DNA from: Rapana venosa
Taxonomy: Eukaryota; Mollusca; Gastropoda; Neogastropoda; Muricidae
NCBI GenBank assembly: GCA_028751875.1
Contig: CM054135.1
Span: forward strand, 5,164,891-5,228,890
DNA length: 64,000 nt
Reading direction: 5' to 3'
A program made the translations under genes and the position numbers. The notes below the pieces were generated by a model. It had not been told where the DNA came from. It made no database searches and saw nothing but the letters and a program-made list of their open reading frames with translations. Shown here in pieces: positions 13,018 through 28,350 of the stretch; position 1 is the stretch's first letter, and each line of letters opens with the position of its first letter.

Positions 13018-15033
13018 GCACGCACACACGCATGCCTAAAACACAACAAATAGCCCATCCATATAGAACTTATGTCTTCCTACAACCCTTCCTCCCTCCT
13101 TCCCCTAAAACGCACACACACACACACACCCTTACCCATACAGATAGTCATCTCTGTTTGAAATGAGGGAATGTCGCTGCTCCTTGCCAGGCCCTGATCG
13201 GTCAAACGGCAAAATAGACGACACAGGGCTGCTGCGATCTGAAACTGTTCAATACATATTGCCTTTTGTCATTCATCTCGTTTGATAAAAGCTGAAAAAG
13301 ATATCGATGTACTCACAACATGTCAAATGCAACAGCTGAAAATTCTAATGACTGGGGCTTTTGTTGCTTGCTGCTCACTTGTGTTCTTTTCTTGTCAAAA
13401 CTGTTTCCCCAGGAGGTTGTAAAAATCCCCACCCTTAAGTCACCAGACACTGGTGCCAAGATTCAAACTCAAGACTTCATGAACCTGAGGGATTGAAGTA
13501 AAACTCTCTTATCCACTCAACAACAGTGTCATCAATGGTGATATTTTATGTATGCTACTGTTTTTATCCACCATTAAGGTAGCTGCATTCTGACTTCAGG
13601 GATGGTGTCTAAACACAATACCTGTGTGCATGTGTTTTTAAAAATTCTGTCATCCACTTCTACCAGCACAAAATAACCTACTCTTCTGAAGCCGTAACCG
13701 GTTTTAAATGTGAGGGCAAGATGTTATGCGTGCATTCACATATGGAGCCTCAGTTTATAGTCTCATCCAAAGAACTTTGGGGGGAGTGGAGTCAGTAGTG
13801 ATATTAACTCAGGGTTAAAAACCCCCTAAAACGAGTGCCTCTGTGGTGGCTCGATCCCAGGTCATCACATCATCAATGCAAGGCTCTAACCGCTAGGCTA
13901 TCCCAGCCCCTAGTGAATATGTCCACAAAACCTCCGTCATTGCTCAGCAAAAAGCATGACAGCCATAAATCACAGACAGCTGAAACTCTATGACCAATTA
14001 GACAACCTCTCCTGCCTGTGCCAGAACTCACCTATTTCCACCGATCCTGACTTGGTAGTGACACTGTTACTGGAAGGAATTCGTATCCGCTCCAGGTGCT
14101 TGTCGTGCCGGGGATACCCCCCAGCTCCTGGGTGTCGCAGCTCCACTTCTGACAGTGGATGACCATGAGGCCCGAGGGAAGACGGACGGATGAAACGAGG
14201 GTTGAACTCTTCACTAGGGGTGGGAGTGAGGCGGTCTACACCAACAAAGCTCTGAAATAAAGAAAGACATGATGCATTTTTTGGTCACGCTCAAAGAGAA
14301 GAAACAAGAAATGCTGACCTAGAAGGCTATACACCAAAGAATATTCTTTAAAAATATGGTGTCTGTTCAACACTAGACAAATTGTTTTGTAAACGTAATA
14401 CGGTACATTAGCGAAGTTGAAAATATGTTCTGCAAGTATTTTTTAAAAGTCCTTTTCTTTTTTCAAGTAGAGCTCTGAGGTTCACCAAAGGTGAGATTTT
14501 TGCACATTTTCCCCACCATCAAGGCAGCCACAACCCAACTTTGAGGGAGCCCTGTATTTAAAAAACTAAGGGTTTTTTTTGTGACCACACTGATACTTTA
14601 CACTCGAACTGTGGTCCATCACTACACATTTTATAAGCTTCATAATACAACTGCATGGTTATTACTCAAAACATGAATGGAAGCGCTCTGATTTGTAATT
14701 GCAAGATATAGCGCTCTATAAATTCTATATTATTATTATTAAAACATGTGAAAAAATGAAAAGTTTCCAGAGATATACTTTGGAGGCTCTGGCTGGTTCC
14801 TACCCCAAATTGTGTCTGCTGTGGGTTAAATAACACAACGACCAGGCTTATAAAGTAACAACCTGGCTTATAAAGTATCATTCACTGTACAGATGCCAAA
14901 CTAAGAGTGTTGCTCAACATGTCTGACCAACACCTCAAGTGACCGATATTAAAACATTAAAAACAAACATTCGCACTGCGCACCTGCTGTGAAGGACTAG
15001 GAGAGCTGTGGTGGCAGGAGGCAGGCAAGGGGG

Positions 15034-15064
<31 letters not shown>

Positions 15065-18000
15065 GGAGGAGGAGGAGGAGGAGGAAGGAAACAAGGTGTG
15101 CTCCACCTCCAGCTCTGGACTGAGGGCGGGGAACATTCCGGGGGGAGAACTGTGGCGGGGATTCATCATCAAGGGGCGACTAGAATGCTGGCTGCTGGAT
15201 GAACTGCTGCAACGTCATCATCCAAACCAAAGTCAGTGAGTAATGCTTATCTAAGAACTACATCATTAAAAAAAACAAAGACTTCTTTGTTCATACTCAT
15301 ATCATTTTATTAAAGAAAAGAAAAACATACCATAAGCTAATTGCTTGTTATTGCTCTCAATTTGTGTATGTATAATATTCATGTTTTCTGAATAAAGATC
15401 TAGCTTAAAAAAAATCTATATTCAAGAAATGGTTAAAACTTTCAACACCGATCTGTCTTGGGATCGTGCAATATCAAAATAAATGAATATGATGTTTCCT
15501 ATCAAAAGAAACATTTCAAAAAACAAGACTGCACGGTCCATACTCATTACTTAACCAACAAAATATTTATATAAAATTTTTTTCAAACTTTCAACACTGA
15601 CTTGTTTTGGTATTGTGCAATATCTTATCCGTAGACAGTCACTATGTGCACTTTTCTTGTTTATGTTGTTGTTGCTTTTGAGTATTCCCAGCTTAACACC
15701 CTGGGGTCATCCAGAATATGCACTCTGACCCACTCGTCCTACCTAAGAATCTTTGTGAGACTGAAAGTACACACAGCATGTATGACAATTTCCAAGTCTT
15801 TTGCCACATTGGCAGCCATGCTCCCAACTTCAACTTTTAAGGTGTTAAAGTTGCACTTTTCTTTATTGTTAACAGTTTCAAGAACTCTTCAAAGAGAAAA
15901 TCTTCATTTCAATTTAATGCTGCATTTATAGTTGTTACACAAGAACTGAGAAAATCATTCAATCTTCCTTCTCCGATATTTGTGACAGTTTCAAGACTAT
16001 TTGCAATAAAATGGGAGTCATTCATTCATGCACCAGTTTGTTGGGAAAAAAAACACAACAACACTGACCTGACCACAGGATGCGCATGACCCGAGGACTG
16101 CGGCAGCCATCCTGGCAATCCTGAACCCACAGAGGTGTCCACAGGCGAAGCCACCCTGGCCTCCTCCATTAACTTGAACGGCAGCGAAGACGGCACCTCC
16201 AGAGACGTTGGTCTGTGCGTGGTGACGGCGGCAGCATCGGGGGAAAGTGACTTAGGAGGGTAGTGACGGGAGTGGGGCGGGGAGTGGAGGGGCTGAGGCC
16301 AGGCAGGGGGCGGAGGCCACTGTCTGTCCGGATTGTGGGGCCTGTGAGGGGCGGACGTGGGGCGGTTAGACCTGCCTCCCACCTTGGGGGTCACCCGCTG
16401 AGGATGGAGCGTAGCAGGGTAGAGGTCAGGCGGGTTCATGGATTTGGGCCCCGGGTGGATCGGAAGCGGTTTGACATGAGGGGGCTGCTGACGAGGATGA
16501 GGGTGGGGGTAGGAATGGATGGGGTTGGTCTGCGAGCCTTTGGGGTGGTGGGAATGGTGGTGATGACTAGGCGGGGGGGTCTGACCGGGCCACTGTCTGG
16601 GGAAGGTGGGACGGACAGCGCTCTGCATCACTCCTACAGAGAAGTGGGGCGGGGACTTTGGGGAGGGAATGAAGGGCTGAGCCAGGCCAGGGCTGGGCGG
16701 GTACTTCGCACTGCTGGAGGTGGAGTTCTGTGGAGAGTGGTACACGCTGCTGTGCTCCAGCGCAAACCCACCCCCGCTCTCCCCACTGTTTTTACATTGC
16801 TGGAAGGGGGGCTGGAAGATCAAGGGGTCTTGGATGGACGGACGTTCTTTAGCAGTTGCCAGAGTCACAGTGGAAGGCACATTACCAGAGATCAATATAC
16901 CGGAGCGGGACTTGGGCCACGTCCCATTGTTACTGTCAGCTTCATATTCACGCTTTCGGGATTTACCGTCTGCACCAGGACTGGTGCAGCTGAAAATGGA
17001 GGACGGGAATTCTACCACCACGTCGTCTGCCACTTTAGGAGAGGTCTGCGTCACACACGGTACCATGACACTCACTGGCCGCTTTGTTTCCTCAGCAGCA
17101 TCCCCGCGTCTCCTGGATTTGTCTTTGCTGCTTCTAAGCTCCACTGTGTCATCTTTAGAATACTGTTTCTCAGAGCTGCACTCATGATCCTGACCCTTGT
17201 TACGAGACCGGAATAACGTTTCCACCACTATCTCCTTTGCCTTGTCCAGAACAGGCATGCTGTGCCGACTCTGTGAAATACAAAATTCATTATTCATATA
17301 TCACATGTGTATATTACACACACAATACGTGACAATAGTTTATCATAATATGATAAGCTTTTAAGCCCATTCACAAGGGAATAGTGGGGAGGGGACTGGG
17401 CACAAAACAAATACTGAACAGAGGAAAAAAAAAAAAAGTGAAGACGAAATAGTATTCATGGCATGGACTCCATGTCATGGTAAAGCAACTGCGATTCAAA
17501 TAACTTATTGCTACTTTTTATTGAGGAACAGGAATAAGCACACATCATGGCTTTTTTACATCCAACCCTCAGTTCTAAAAAAACATTTATTTATTTTATT
17601 TATTTATTTATTCTTTTATATCGAGGATAATGGAATAAGCACTCATGTGCTTTTTTACATCCAGTGTGTATGCGGTTTTGTAAATTTTGTCATCTGTTTC
17701 CACCGGCACACAATGGCCTACTCTCCCGAAAAGCGGAACAGGGAACAGGATTTAACGTGTGTGCAAGATGTTCTGCATGCGTTCAAACACAGGGCCTCGG
17801 TTTATAGTCTCATCCGAAGATGAGAACCTTCATACTAACTTATAAACATTTTCTTCTTTTTCTGTTTAAAACAAAAAATTTGTTCCTCTCTCTCCCCGCC
17901 TCTCGACCCCACCTTTTAAAAAAAAAAAAAAAAATTCACCAAAACCTGGAGGAGAACTGACTCGTGAAGCGTTTACCTTGTCGTGGTCATGGTTGCGCAG

Positions 18001-21000
18001 TGACTTGGGCGGGGAGGGGCCGGGGGAGTCCAGGCTGTCTGTCTGTGACCCTGAGCTGCGGAGGTTCTTGCTGCTGCCCCCGCCGCTGCGGGCGCTGTCC
18101 CCTGACGTGCTGTCCCACATGCTGTTGTGGGTTGCCAACGTATCCGACTTGGACATTATCGCCGACTGCAACACACACACACACATGCAGTCTATTACTT
18201 AGGAGAAATAAGACACTGCCGACTGTAGTAACACACACATATTCTTTTACTTGGCAAAAGTACATGCATACTGACATTATTTTTCAATATGGTTGAAGTC
18301 ACTTCTTTCAGGTGTCCTTGGAGTGAAAAAAACTTAGACTGACACACCACCACAAAGCTCAGAAAACATTTTTACATAACAATGATTTCCACTCACAATA
18401 AACATGATACAATTTGGTACAATAATGACCAGGTGCAGATTCAAACAAACTTAAAAAAATATACTGTAATCGAAAAATTTGTTGAATGTTATCAGTCTTA
18501 TTTCCTTTGCAGTATGAAAGAAAACAAACTGCTCAATATCAGGGCCGTATACATAAAAAGCGATTTTTTTTTTAAAAAGTACCTCACTATGCAAGCATCC
18601 ATCACCGATTCAGATGATTTTTTTTTATCCTTTAAAAGCAAGAGCAGCTGTTATGCTAAAAGCTTGTCATGGCTGAGACAATACTGGAAGATCAGTGATC
18701 ATAGGGTAATGCACCTATCAAGATAGCAAAAAGTCATGGATTTGCCCTTTTACTTCCATCTATTACACCTTGAATGGTGGTCTGGGTGCTAGTTTTTTGG
18801 TGAGAAACTAAACTAAGGTCCTGAATGCAATCCAAATTTAGTGCACGAAAAAGAGAACCCACAGCAACAAGATGGATATTCCTGGCAAAATTCTGCAGGA
18901 AAAAAAGCAGTTCTCAGAGGGAAACAAATATACTTCTAAACAAGTGATACACTTTTTTTTTTCAACACGGGTGGCACTGCTCTTGTGGCAATACGCACTC
19001 CTCAGGGAAAGCAGCATGAATTTCATGCACAGAAAGCTGCCGTGAAAAAGTGGTATACTGTAAATACATCCCAATAAAGTACAACTCGCATAACATTTTG
19101 AGCATACCATCACTTTAATGTAAGCCATGGCAATTAGCTCACATCAATAACCGGCAAAACTTTAGGCCTGCACCACTAAAAACCTCATTCAAGCCATGGG
19201 GGGAAAAAAAGCATGTCCAGTTCAGCACTTACCTGAGTGGGAGACAGCTGTTCAGTCAAGGGGGAGAGGGCAGAGACAGAAGTGGGGGTGGGGGAAGACC
19301 CTGTGGAGGAGAGGGGGGAGGACTGACGAAGGATGCCGACAGCCACTGGCTGTGAACTTTTCTCCAGCAGGTCCAGAGCTTCCTGCACTGTCAGGTTCTC
19401 TGTCGACTGGTGATTGATCTGTACACATGCACCACACGATTTTCAATACTATACACACCTATAAACACTTTAAAAACATGACCAATCAATGCTGGTATCT
19501 ACATATTCACTAATATCTACATATTCACTGTTTACTCTTGTCGTTTCTTTTTTTTTTCGTTTTCTTTTATCTGAAGTCTAAAAAACAAAATAGCACACAA
19601 TCAAATGAATATCAGCATTACTTTAGTACAGACACAATACATTTTTTTTGACATTCTTCAAGAGCGGTAAACTAATGCACGCATTCAAAGATGCCTAGAT
19701 ATTGATACACACGCGCACACACAAATATATGTACACCCACCCACATCTATTTAATAACTGAATAAAACGCAGAGAGCAACTCAGCCACTTACACAAAACA
19801 GACACACAAAACTCAGCATGAAAAATGCTATGACATTTTTTTTTTAGCCCTTTTTTCTTTCTATAATGTACTGACAATGAGATCTACAAGGTCAAAAAGA
19901 CAACAACAACAAAACAGGTCCTCACGCTGATGATCTGGTCACCAAAGCTGGGTAGCATGCCATCCTTGCCAATGATCCGTCCAGAGTGCACGGCAGACAC
20001 AAACAGTCCTTGCTCTAGCTGGATACTGCCCTCTGTAAGAAGCAATAACAATCATGCAGTCCTGGCCCCTAATGCTGGCACTTTTCTTACTTGCTCCCCC
20101 ACCCACCCACCCCCTGTTTTTTTGCTTATACACAAACATTACACCCATATTCCCAAACACATACCACCTGACCTCCGTCCATCTGCTGGAATTCTCTCCT
20201 TTCTTTTCATTTCAGTTGATGTTGTTTGTATATTACATAGCCCCACCAATTGTGAGGGCCTTGTCAGGGCTGTCACTTTGTTCTATTTTAACAGCACTTC
20301 AAGTTTAAAATCAACACCTGCTAAACCCCTTAAGCATTCACTGCTGTCAGCCTGATAAAAAACAAAAACCCTTCAAAAGACAGTATCTTAATTATTCCAC
20401 TTCTTTGGAAAATAATACCATGACATCCTTGGGAAAGACACTTTACTCCTATTTTCCTCACTCCACCCAGATGTACAAGTGGGTACCAGCTCTGCTGGGG
20501 AAGTATCTGGCGACAGACTAGCGTCCTGTCACAGGGGTGGTGAAAAACCATCAGTTCGCTTAACGCTACAGAAACTGGGATAAGCTCCGGCTCTATGGGC
20601 CTTCTGGCTCAAAAGAACATACTTTTTTTATGCTGAACACACTACCAATTCCACATAAGGTCAAATTACACCACAGAGTGGATATCCTGTGCTCATCCCA
20701 GTGTTGACAATCTCACTGTCCAACAGCCAGAACAAGGAGTGCAGGCAAAATGTCATATCACGTAATTAGAAATATTGTCACAATATCTCAAAAACAGGCA
20801 GGAGAATGGAAAAGGAAGGCAAGAAAAAAAGCAAGAGAGAGAGAGAGAGAATAAAAGATAAAGACAATGATGGATACGACAGAAAGAGAAAAGGAGAAAT
20901 TTCTAGCACAGAATTTCCAAAAGGTTGGGATGGTTTAGTTTGGTTTTATTTTTATACCAAAAGAGTCCTCAGTATCCCCACAGCAATGAACTCTCTCCAG

Positions 21001-21764
21001 CCTACCATGAATTATCAGCCACCTAGCTTTAATGCACACAGGAGTTAAATAGCAACACATTCCCCAGCTTAACACTCTGGGCGTCACCCAGAATAGGCAT
21101 ACCGACTCACTCATCCCACCAGCGAATCACTGAGGGACTGTAAGTACACAATGGATGAAAAGTTTGCATGTATGACTCTTTTCAAGTACCTCACCATATA
21201 GGCAGCCATACTTCAAATTCAGAGGAATAAGATTTTTTTAAAATCAGGAATATGTGTTATTTATCTATTCTTTTGTTTCGAGGATAATGGAATAAGCACT
21301 CATGTGCTATATTACATCCAGTCCCTGTGTGTATGCAGTTGTGTAAATTTTGTCATCCGTTCCCACCGCAACACAATGGCCTACTCCTCCGAAAAGGAAA
21401 ACAGGTTTTAACGTGTGCACAAGATAATCTGCATGCGTTTGCACACGGGTCCTCAGTTTATAGTCTCATCCAAAGGACTTTTAAGGGGAGTGGAGTCGTC
21501 TCTGTTAACTCCAGAAGAAAAATCCTCTTGAACAAGATTCAAACCGGGGGTCAGCAGATCACGATTGAAATGCGCATCACTCTAACCACCAGGCTATCCC
21601 ACCCCCTTCCTTTCCTGGATAAATGGCTTTACCTTTCTGACATGAAATCAGAAGTTGCAGGGGCTGCCAGGTCCTGGGAGCAGACATTTTGCGACGACGT
21701 ACCACCTGCAGCAGTTAGTTATCACATCAGTCAGCACACACACGTAGGTGTGGTGTGGGGGGGT

Positions 21765-21797
<33 letters not shown>

Positions 21798-22498
21798 GGG
21801 AGGGAATGTAAGTGTGGGGGGGGTGGGGGGGGGGGGAGGGGAGGGGGAGGTGGAGTGGAGGGGGGATGTAAGTGTGGGTGTGGGTGTAAGAGTGTGTGTT
21901 TATTTTATTTATTTTATTTTAGTTATTTTATTTTAGTTATTCTTTTATATCGAGCATAATGGAATAAGCACTCATGTGCTTTTTTTACATCCAGTCCCCG
22001 TGTGTATGCGGTTTTGTCAATTTTGTCATCCATTCCCACCGGCACATAATGGCCTACTCTTATGAAAAGCGGAACAGGATTTAACGTGTGCGCAAGATGT
22101 TCTGCATGCGTTCAAACACGGGGCCTCGGTTTATAGTCTCATCCGAAGGAAGTGTGTGTGTATGTGTGTGTGTGTATGTATGTTTCTGTGTGTCTGTGTG
22201 TGTGTGTATGTATGTATGTGTGTATGTATGTATATATGTATGTTTATATGTATGCATGTGTGCTTGCCTCTTTGGAAGACAGTGTGTTTGTGAGGGTATG
22301 GTTTTTGTGTACGTATAAATATGCAAGCTGTTTTGAGTGCATGCACAATGCACAATCACATATGTATGAGAGCTTGCAATACATTTGAAATGTAATGCTC
22401 CTCTAAAAACAACTTTGAGTGCATGCACAATCACATATGTATGAGAGCTTGCAATACATTTGAAATGTAATGCTCCTCTAAAAAAAGGGTTATCATGC

Positions 22499-22547
<49 letters not shown>

Positions 22548-25500
22548 GAATGCACATCATTTGTGTGGACGCACAGGCCCATCTTGACACAGGTGTTGTG
22601 TTTAGACAACATCTTTAAAGTCAGAATGCGGCTACCTTAAATGGTGGCCACTTTGGGGGTAATGGGTGGAGTCAGTACTGATGTAAATTTAAGGGTAAAA
22701 TCCCCCTAAAACAGGTGCCTTTGTGGTGACTCAATCCAGGGCCATCCCATCATAATAATAATAATAATAATAATGTATGGAATTTATATAGCGCTGAATC
22801 ATGAGTGCAATGCTCTAACCACTAGGCTATCCTGCCCCCCTAGTGATGTATGATTTACCTGGGGATGTCCTGGAACTGTACAAAATCAGTATTTTAAAGA
22901 TTTAAAAAACACCTTAAAATAAGAAACAGCAGTAACAAAAACAAAAACATCAATCCACTTGTAAAAGGTAAAAAGGTGTCCCAAAACCTATGTGGTCGTA
23001 GGGGAGCGAGGCGTTAGAGACCTCACTTTTCCAGGGACCAGCATGTTGAGGGCAGTGCCCATCTCCTCTCCCTCGCTGCTTTACCTTCCCTGACCTTAAA
23101 GAGGCAGGTACCCATTTACAGCTGGGTGTACTGGGGGACTGTACTGAAGCTAAGGCATGCAAACGGTCACCCAACCAAGTGGTAACCACGCTCGACGCTG
23201 CTTAATAGCATTGGCTGGGGGAAAGCAAGTGCTCTGACCACTGAGCTATCCCATCCACACTGCACTTCTTTTAATTAAATACATAATACAGTACTATAAC
23301 AACAAGAAGATGCTCTTACCAATGTGACTGCTCTGGAGTGGTTACTGAGGGCTTGCTGGGCTCGACGTCGCTCAGTGTTGGCAGTGTCCAAGTTGTTCAC
23401 TTTGAGCAGCAGGTCATTCACTCTGCACATCACACCATCTTCACTGCTCAATACCCATTGGCTCAAAGACAAATCTGTCATTCTACTGTCCTTCTACACT
23501 TGAAATTCTTCCAACAAATCTTAAAAGTTGCATCAAACTTTTTTTTTTTAACTGCCATGACCCAGACAATGGTTTACTGGGAAGCAATTAACATTGCATC
23601 ATTTTTATAAACTATAGAGCACCTTTAACAAATTTATTTAACACAAAAAATCCTAGGGTTTATGAAATGTAACAATACCAGAATTAGTACATAAGGGTGT
23701 GTGAAAGTACTCACACTATAGTCCTCTCACTCCATAATACAATTGTACTTAAAACAGGTCACATGATAAATAACGTCAAAAGGAACAGAAAAGTTTTCAC
23801 AAGACAAACATTATGGGAGTCACAACTCCATGCTGCAAAGCCACACCCAGTACTCATTCACACAAAGAACTGATACGGCCCCTTATACCTACATTAGCAA
23901 CTCAGAAGAATAATTCTAGTGGAATAATCCATTTGGATGATTTACCTAATCAACGACTTTTCATTATTCCTTTTACAAACTGTATTACTTTGATAAGTAC
24001 CCTTCTGTACTTGAAACTTAATAATTCACACAACTTATCATTAAGATTTTTATTACAGTATTTTGGGACGAATTTGTTTATCAACTGCATTGGAGCAAAT
24101 AAGGAAGATTATCTCTTAGATTGCTTCAATAACATCTAGTGGTGATGCAGATTTCAGACATGGGGTCCACAGCCACTGGTCATCCTCCACACATGGCAAG
24201 TGAGATAATAAAATAAGGTAGGATGGCGAAGCCAGGTGGTGAGAGGAATGAGGGGATCACCACAATCTCTTGCAGGACTCAATGAGCTCCTCTCCCTCGA
24301 AGGGCTCCTCCTGTGATGGATGAATGCTCTGGGGCAATAGTCCCAGGGAGCTCTATCCCACTCCTGTTGTCTGAGTTAATGTAAATGTATGTTACGTGTG
24401 TATGAAGCAGAGCAGTCAGACACTGACCTGAGTTTTCCTTCAGCCGCTCCTCCCTTGGCCACATGACTGATGTACAGCGCAGTGTCTCCGGGAAACTGAG
24501 GGTTGTCCTTGCCCCCCACCAGGTCAAAGCCAAGGTCGTGGTCTTCCCCGCCGTCCTGCCATCATCAAAGGAAACGGACATTTGTTTCTTTCCTCTCTTC
24601 TCTCTTTTTCTGCTAATATTAGTACAATTTGACTTTGTTTAAAATGTTTGCCTTTTTTATTGTGGGAGAGAGGGGGAGGGGTTGTTTTAATACTGTATAT
24701 CAAAATTTGTAAGCCGAGTTGAAGTTGTTTGTGTATGCAACCATTTTTGCCCACCATGAAGGTAGCCACAAACTGACTTTAGGGATGTATGCTGGGTATG
24801 TTCATGTTTCCACAAACTACTAAATGCTGACATGATTTACGGGATCTTTGACACACATGTTTGATCTACTGCATGTGTATATACACAAAGGGAAATAAGG
24901 CAGTGGCAGGTATGCACGTTAAGATCATAAAAAATCCCTCCCCTTAATTCACACGACGCCACTGAGATTTGAGCCCATGAATTCATGGAGCTTTGAGGTC
25001 ACTCAGCTATAGCATCCGTCAATTATAGATATATAAATAATACCCTTTTATGTGAACTGAACAACACAAATTTATATCTGCAAAACGCTGCTCATGACAC
25101 ATTTTTGTGATTTAAAAAACTTTTTCCTGCTTTTCACACATAATATACTGCATAATATTACTTCTTTCATGCTGTCTTTAAATCAACAGGAGACATGAGA
25201 AGTAAAAGTTACTATTCATCATTTCATGCATTATCATTCCATTGAGCACACTTCAGATCATCAAACATCATGCCTTCCAAGAGGATTGGAAAAAAACCCA
25301 CCCTTACTCCTCACTAGTTTGATTTTTAAAAACCGTACCAGTTCAATCTCCAGGGTCTCTGTCTCCCACTCCTGCAGATCTGCATCAATGGCAGAGTCTC
25401 GGCTGTGGTTGTGACCCACAGAATTCAGCTGCTGTCTTCGGGAATCTCTCTCCACCATCGCTTCATACTTGTCCCTGTGAAGTATAACACATGCACTGGA

Positions 25501-28274
25501 TGCATTTCTATGGCACATGTGAGTAACGTGTGTGTGTGCATGTGTGAGCATACGTGCGTACGAGCGAACAAGTGTGTGTGTGTATGTGAGTGTGTGTGTG
25601 CACATGCGAGAGTGCAAGTGGGTGCTTGTATATGTGTATTTGTGTGAGTGTGTAGTTTTTTGTGTGTGTACTCATCATTCAGGCCATTTTCATGTGGATC
25701 AATGCAGTAGTTGTGCAAGTGTGTGAGTCCACACGAGCACAACAAAAGGGCTTACCTATACAGAGAAATGTCTTGAAGGCTAACAAACAAATGTTCTAAT
25801 CTTAAAATTTATATATAAAAAAGTAATACAAACAAAAACAATGATGATGATAACAACAAGCAAGAAGAATGATGATGATGACAATAATAACACAACATCA
25901 ACAACAATAATAATAATGGTTTTTTAAAAATAATAATGATGATAATGATAATAACTGAATGTGCTCTTGCTCAACACAAAGTGATACGTCTCTCTCTCCA
26001 TCTTTTTTCAAGGTGACAAACACACAAATTCATCAAGAAAAGTATACTACATGTCCCATGTTACTCAATTTGCTAGGCACTGTGTCATTCATACTACAGA
26101 CATCCTTTTACACACCTGATTTCTTTCAGTTCTTTGACAGCGTCGTTCTTCTGCTTCTCGCATTCGTCGGAGTTCCTCAGGGCTTTGGCCAGTTCACTCA
26201 CAGCTCGATCTCGATCTCGACGCAAGTTATCACACAGTATGCGAATGCTCTCCCTTTCCTGCACCGTCTTGTCAATTTCACTGAAGGCCCAGTCACGCCG
26301 CTCAGTGGCTTTTGTCGCCTCCTGTTCAGCATCTAGCGAAAAGAGAAAAAAAGTTCCCATGAATAACAGTTTTTTTCAAGGACAAGAGCACATACTTACA
26401 GAGAAAAGGTTTTCTTGTTTTGACAACAGCAGTCAAGAAGAATGATGACGCTTCATCTGAGGAGAATGCCCCTTTTTCTTACAATCTTTTCTGGGCATCA
26501 ATTTCTTCTTGTTTCTTTCTCTTCACAAAAATTTACAACCAAACAAATGACAGGACTTTTTCTCAAAAAAAGATTGTTTCCAGCAGATTCCAATATGATC
26601 ATTCCCAACAGCTAGTTAATATTGATCATTCCCAACAGCTAGTTAATTGTATGTCAGCCTATTCTTAGCCAGCGTGAATATGGCAGTAAAACCAAATGAT
26701 TTATGACAACTGGAAAGGAGGACTTGCAAGGTTCAGAAGACTATCCAGTGGTGTTAACTGCTGACTGGGAAGACTACAGAGGAGTTTCTCCCCCATTTCT
26801 GAAACTGGCTCAAGTAAGCAACTTTTAAACTTTATGGCGGGAGGGGCTGTGAGTGAGGGCGGAGGGGGAGGGGTCATGATATTTTTTTTATTTCCTAAGT
26901 GAAATTAACCTTCCTTAACATCAACTCTTCTTTCATTTGAAATGCTGGTGGCCATTCTATGCTGCAAAAACAACCTACCAGTTTCAGATAGTTTCAAATT
27001 TTACTATATGACATTCTACAAATCTGAGTTTCAAGATAAGTACCCAGCTGTACCTCTTAAAATATTAAACTTGCCAACCCTTAACTCTAGTACCAATTTT
27101 CAAGTAAATGTGATTCTGTTTAAAAAAATTATTTTTAAACAAAAAACAATCAGCACCTGTGGCCTCAAACTGCCAAGAGCCACACAGACCTAAAGTCAAA
27201 GAAAAGCTCACCCCTAAAGTTGGAATGCAGCGACCTGAATGGTGGTGAAAAAAAGAACAGTCGCATATGCAAAAATCTCACCACTAGTGAGCCTCAAGAG
27301 TTCTAACAGAGAAACGAAAAATTAAAATTAAAAAAGAAAAGCGGGTTCCCTTTCCTGGCCATCACTTGAGGCACAGTAGCAGTCCACTCACCTGTGAGCT
27401 CATGCTTGATCTTGTCAATCTGTTTCTTCAGCACTTCAGCCTCCTTGGCCACCTGATCCATCTCCTCGGCCTTCTCCTTCTGACTCTTCTCGTAGGTCTC
27501 CTTGATCAGGATGTCCATCTGCTCCAGGGCCTGATGACGCTCCTTGCGGGCAGCGTCCCTCTGGCGCTCCGTCAGCTGAAGCTCACGCTGCACTTCCCTC
27601 AGCTTGGCATCCAGCTGGCTGCGCAGCTCATGGGCGCTCTGTGACTCCTGCCAGTATTTGTCCCGGGCTAGGATGGCAGCTGCCAGCTCCTGTTTCAGGT
27701 GCTCCACTTCGTTCTCAGCGGCTATCTTCTCTCTGTTGTGTTTCTCGGCCGCTTTGCTGTTCTCTGACACCTGGTCATTCAGTTCTTGGAGTTCTTGGTG
27801 CACAACTTCACGCTCTTTCAGGATCTGTTAAAGGCAGAAGACGGGAGTAGGTGAGTACTATTTGAAAAACAAAGCTAGAGTAATCCAGGAGTGTTACTGA
27901 AATAGGCAGTGCCTCACAGACTTCCGAGGAAGTTAAGTAAGGAGTTAGCCAGTCATGGGATAGTTAACTTATTTTACAGGTTTTAAGGAACACAGCCATG
28001 TAAGCCACACCACTCTTACAGCCACTTTTGAACTATGAGCCCTGTCAGCACAAAACTACGACAAAAACCCTATTGATTATCAATACTACAATCACTGTTG
28101 TGCCACACATATGGTTGGTGTGTCAACCTAATAATTCCAATGCACAGTTTCTCATATTAGAATAACGGCGTATTATTGGTAAAGTCTGACAGCAATCAGT
28201 TTGTTGCTTTTTATAGTAATTCAAAAAGAGCTCGCAAGCAACATTGTTATCTCTGACCTGAACTTTGCCTCTGA

Positions 28275-28350
<76 letters not shown>

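Noticed and set aside
13880..13912. Possible tRNA genes (also at 21.57, 22.82, 23.23, 40.81 and 56.66 kb)
   Set aside because: A- and B-box-like motifs are the heads of SINEs; cloverleaf stems are not preserved and SINE bodies follow.
16263..17216. 317-codon plus-strand ORF
   Set aside because: Antisense shadow of GC-rich DLG5 exon 16; no motif.
21748..21936. Glycine-rich ORFs
   Set aside because: Poly(G) and GGT/GGA low-complexity translation.
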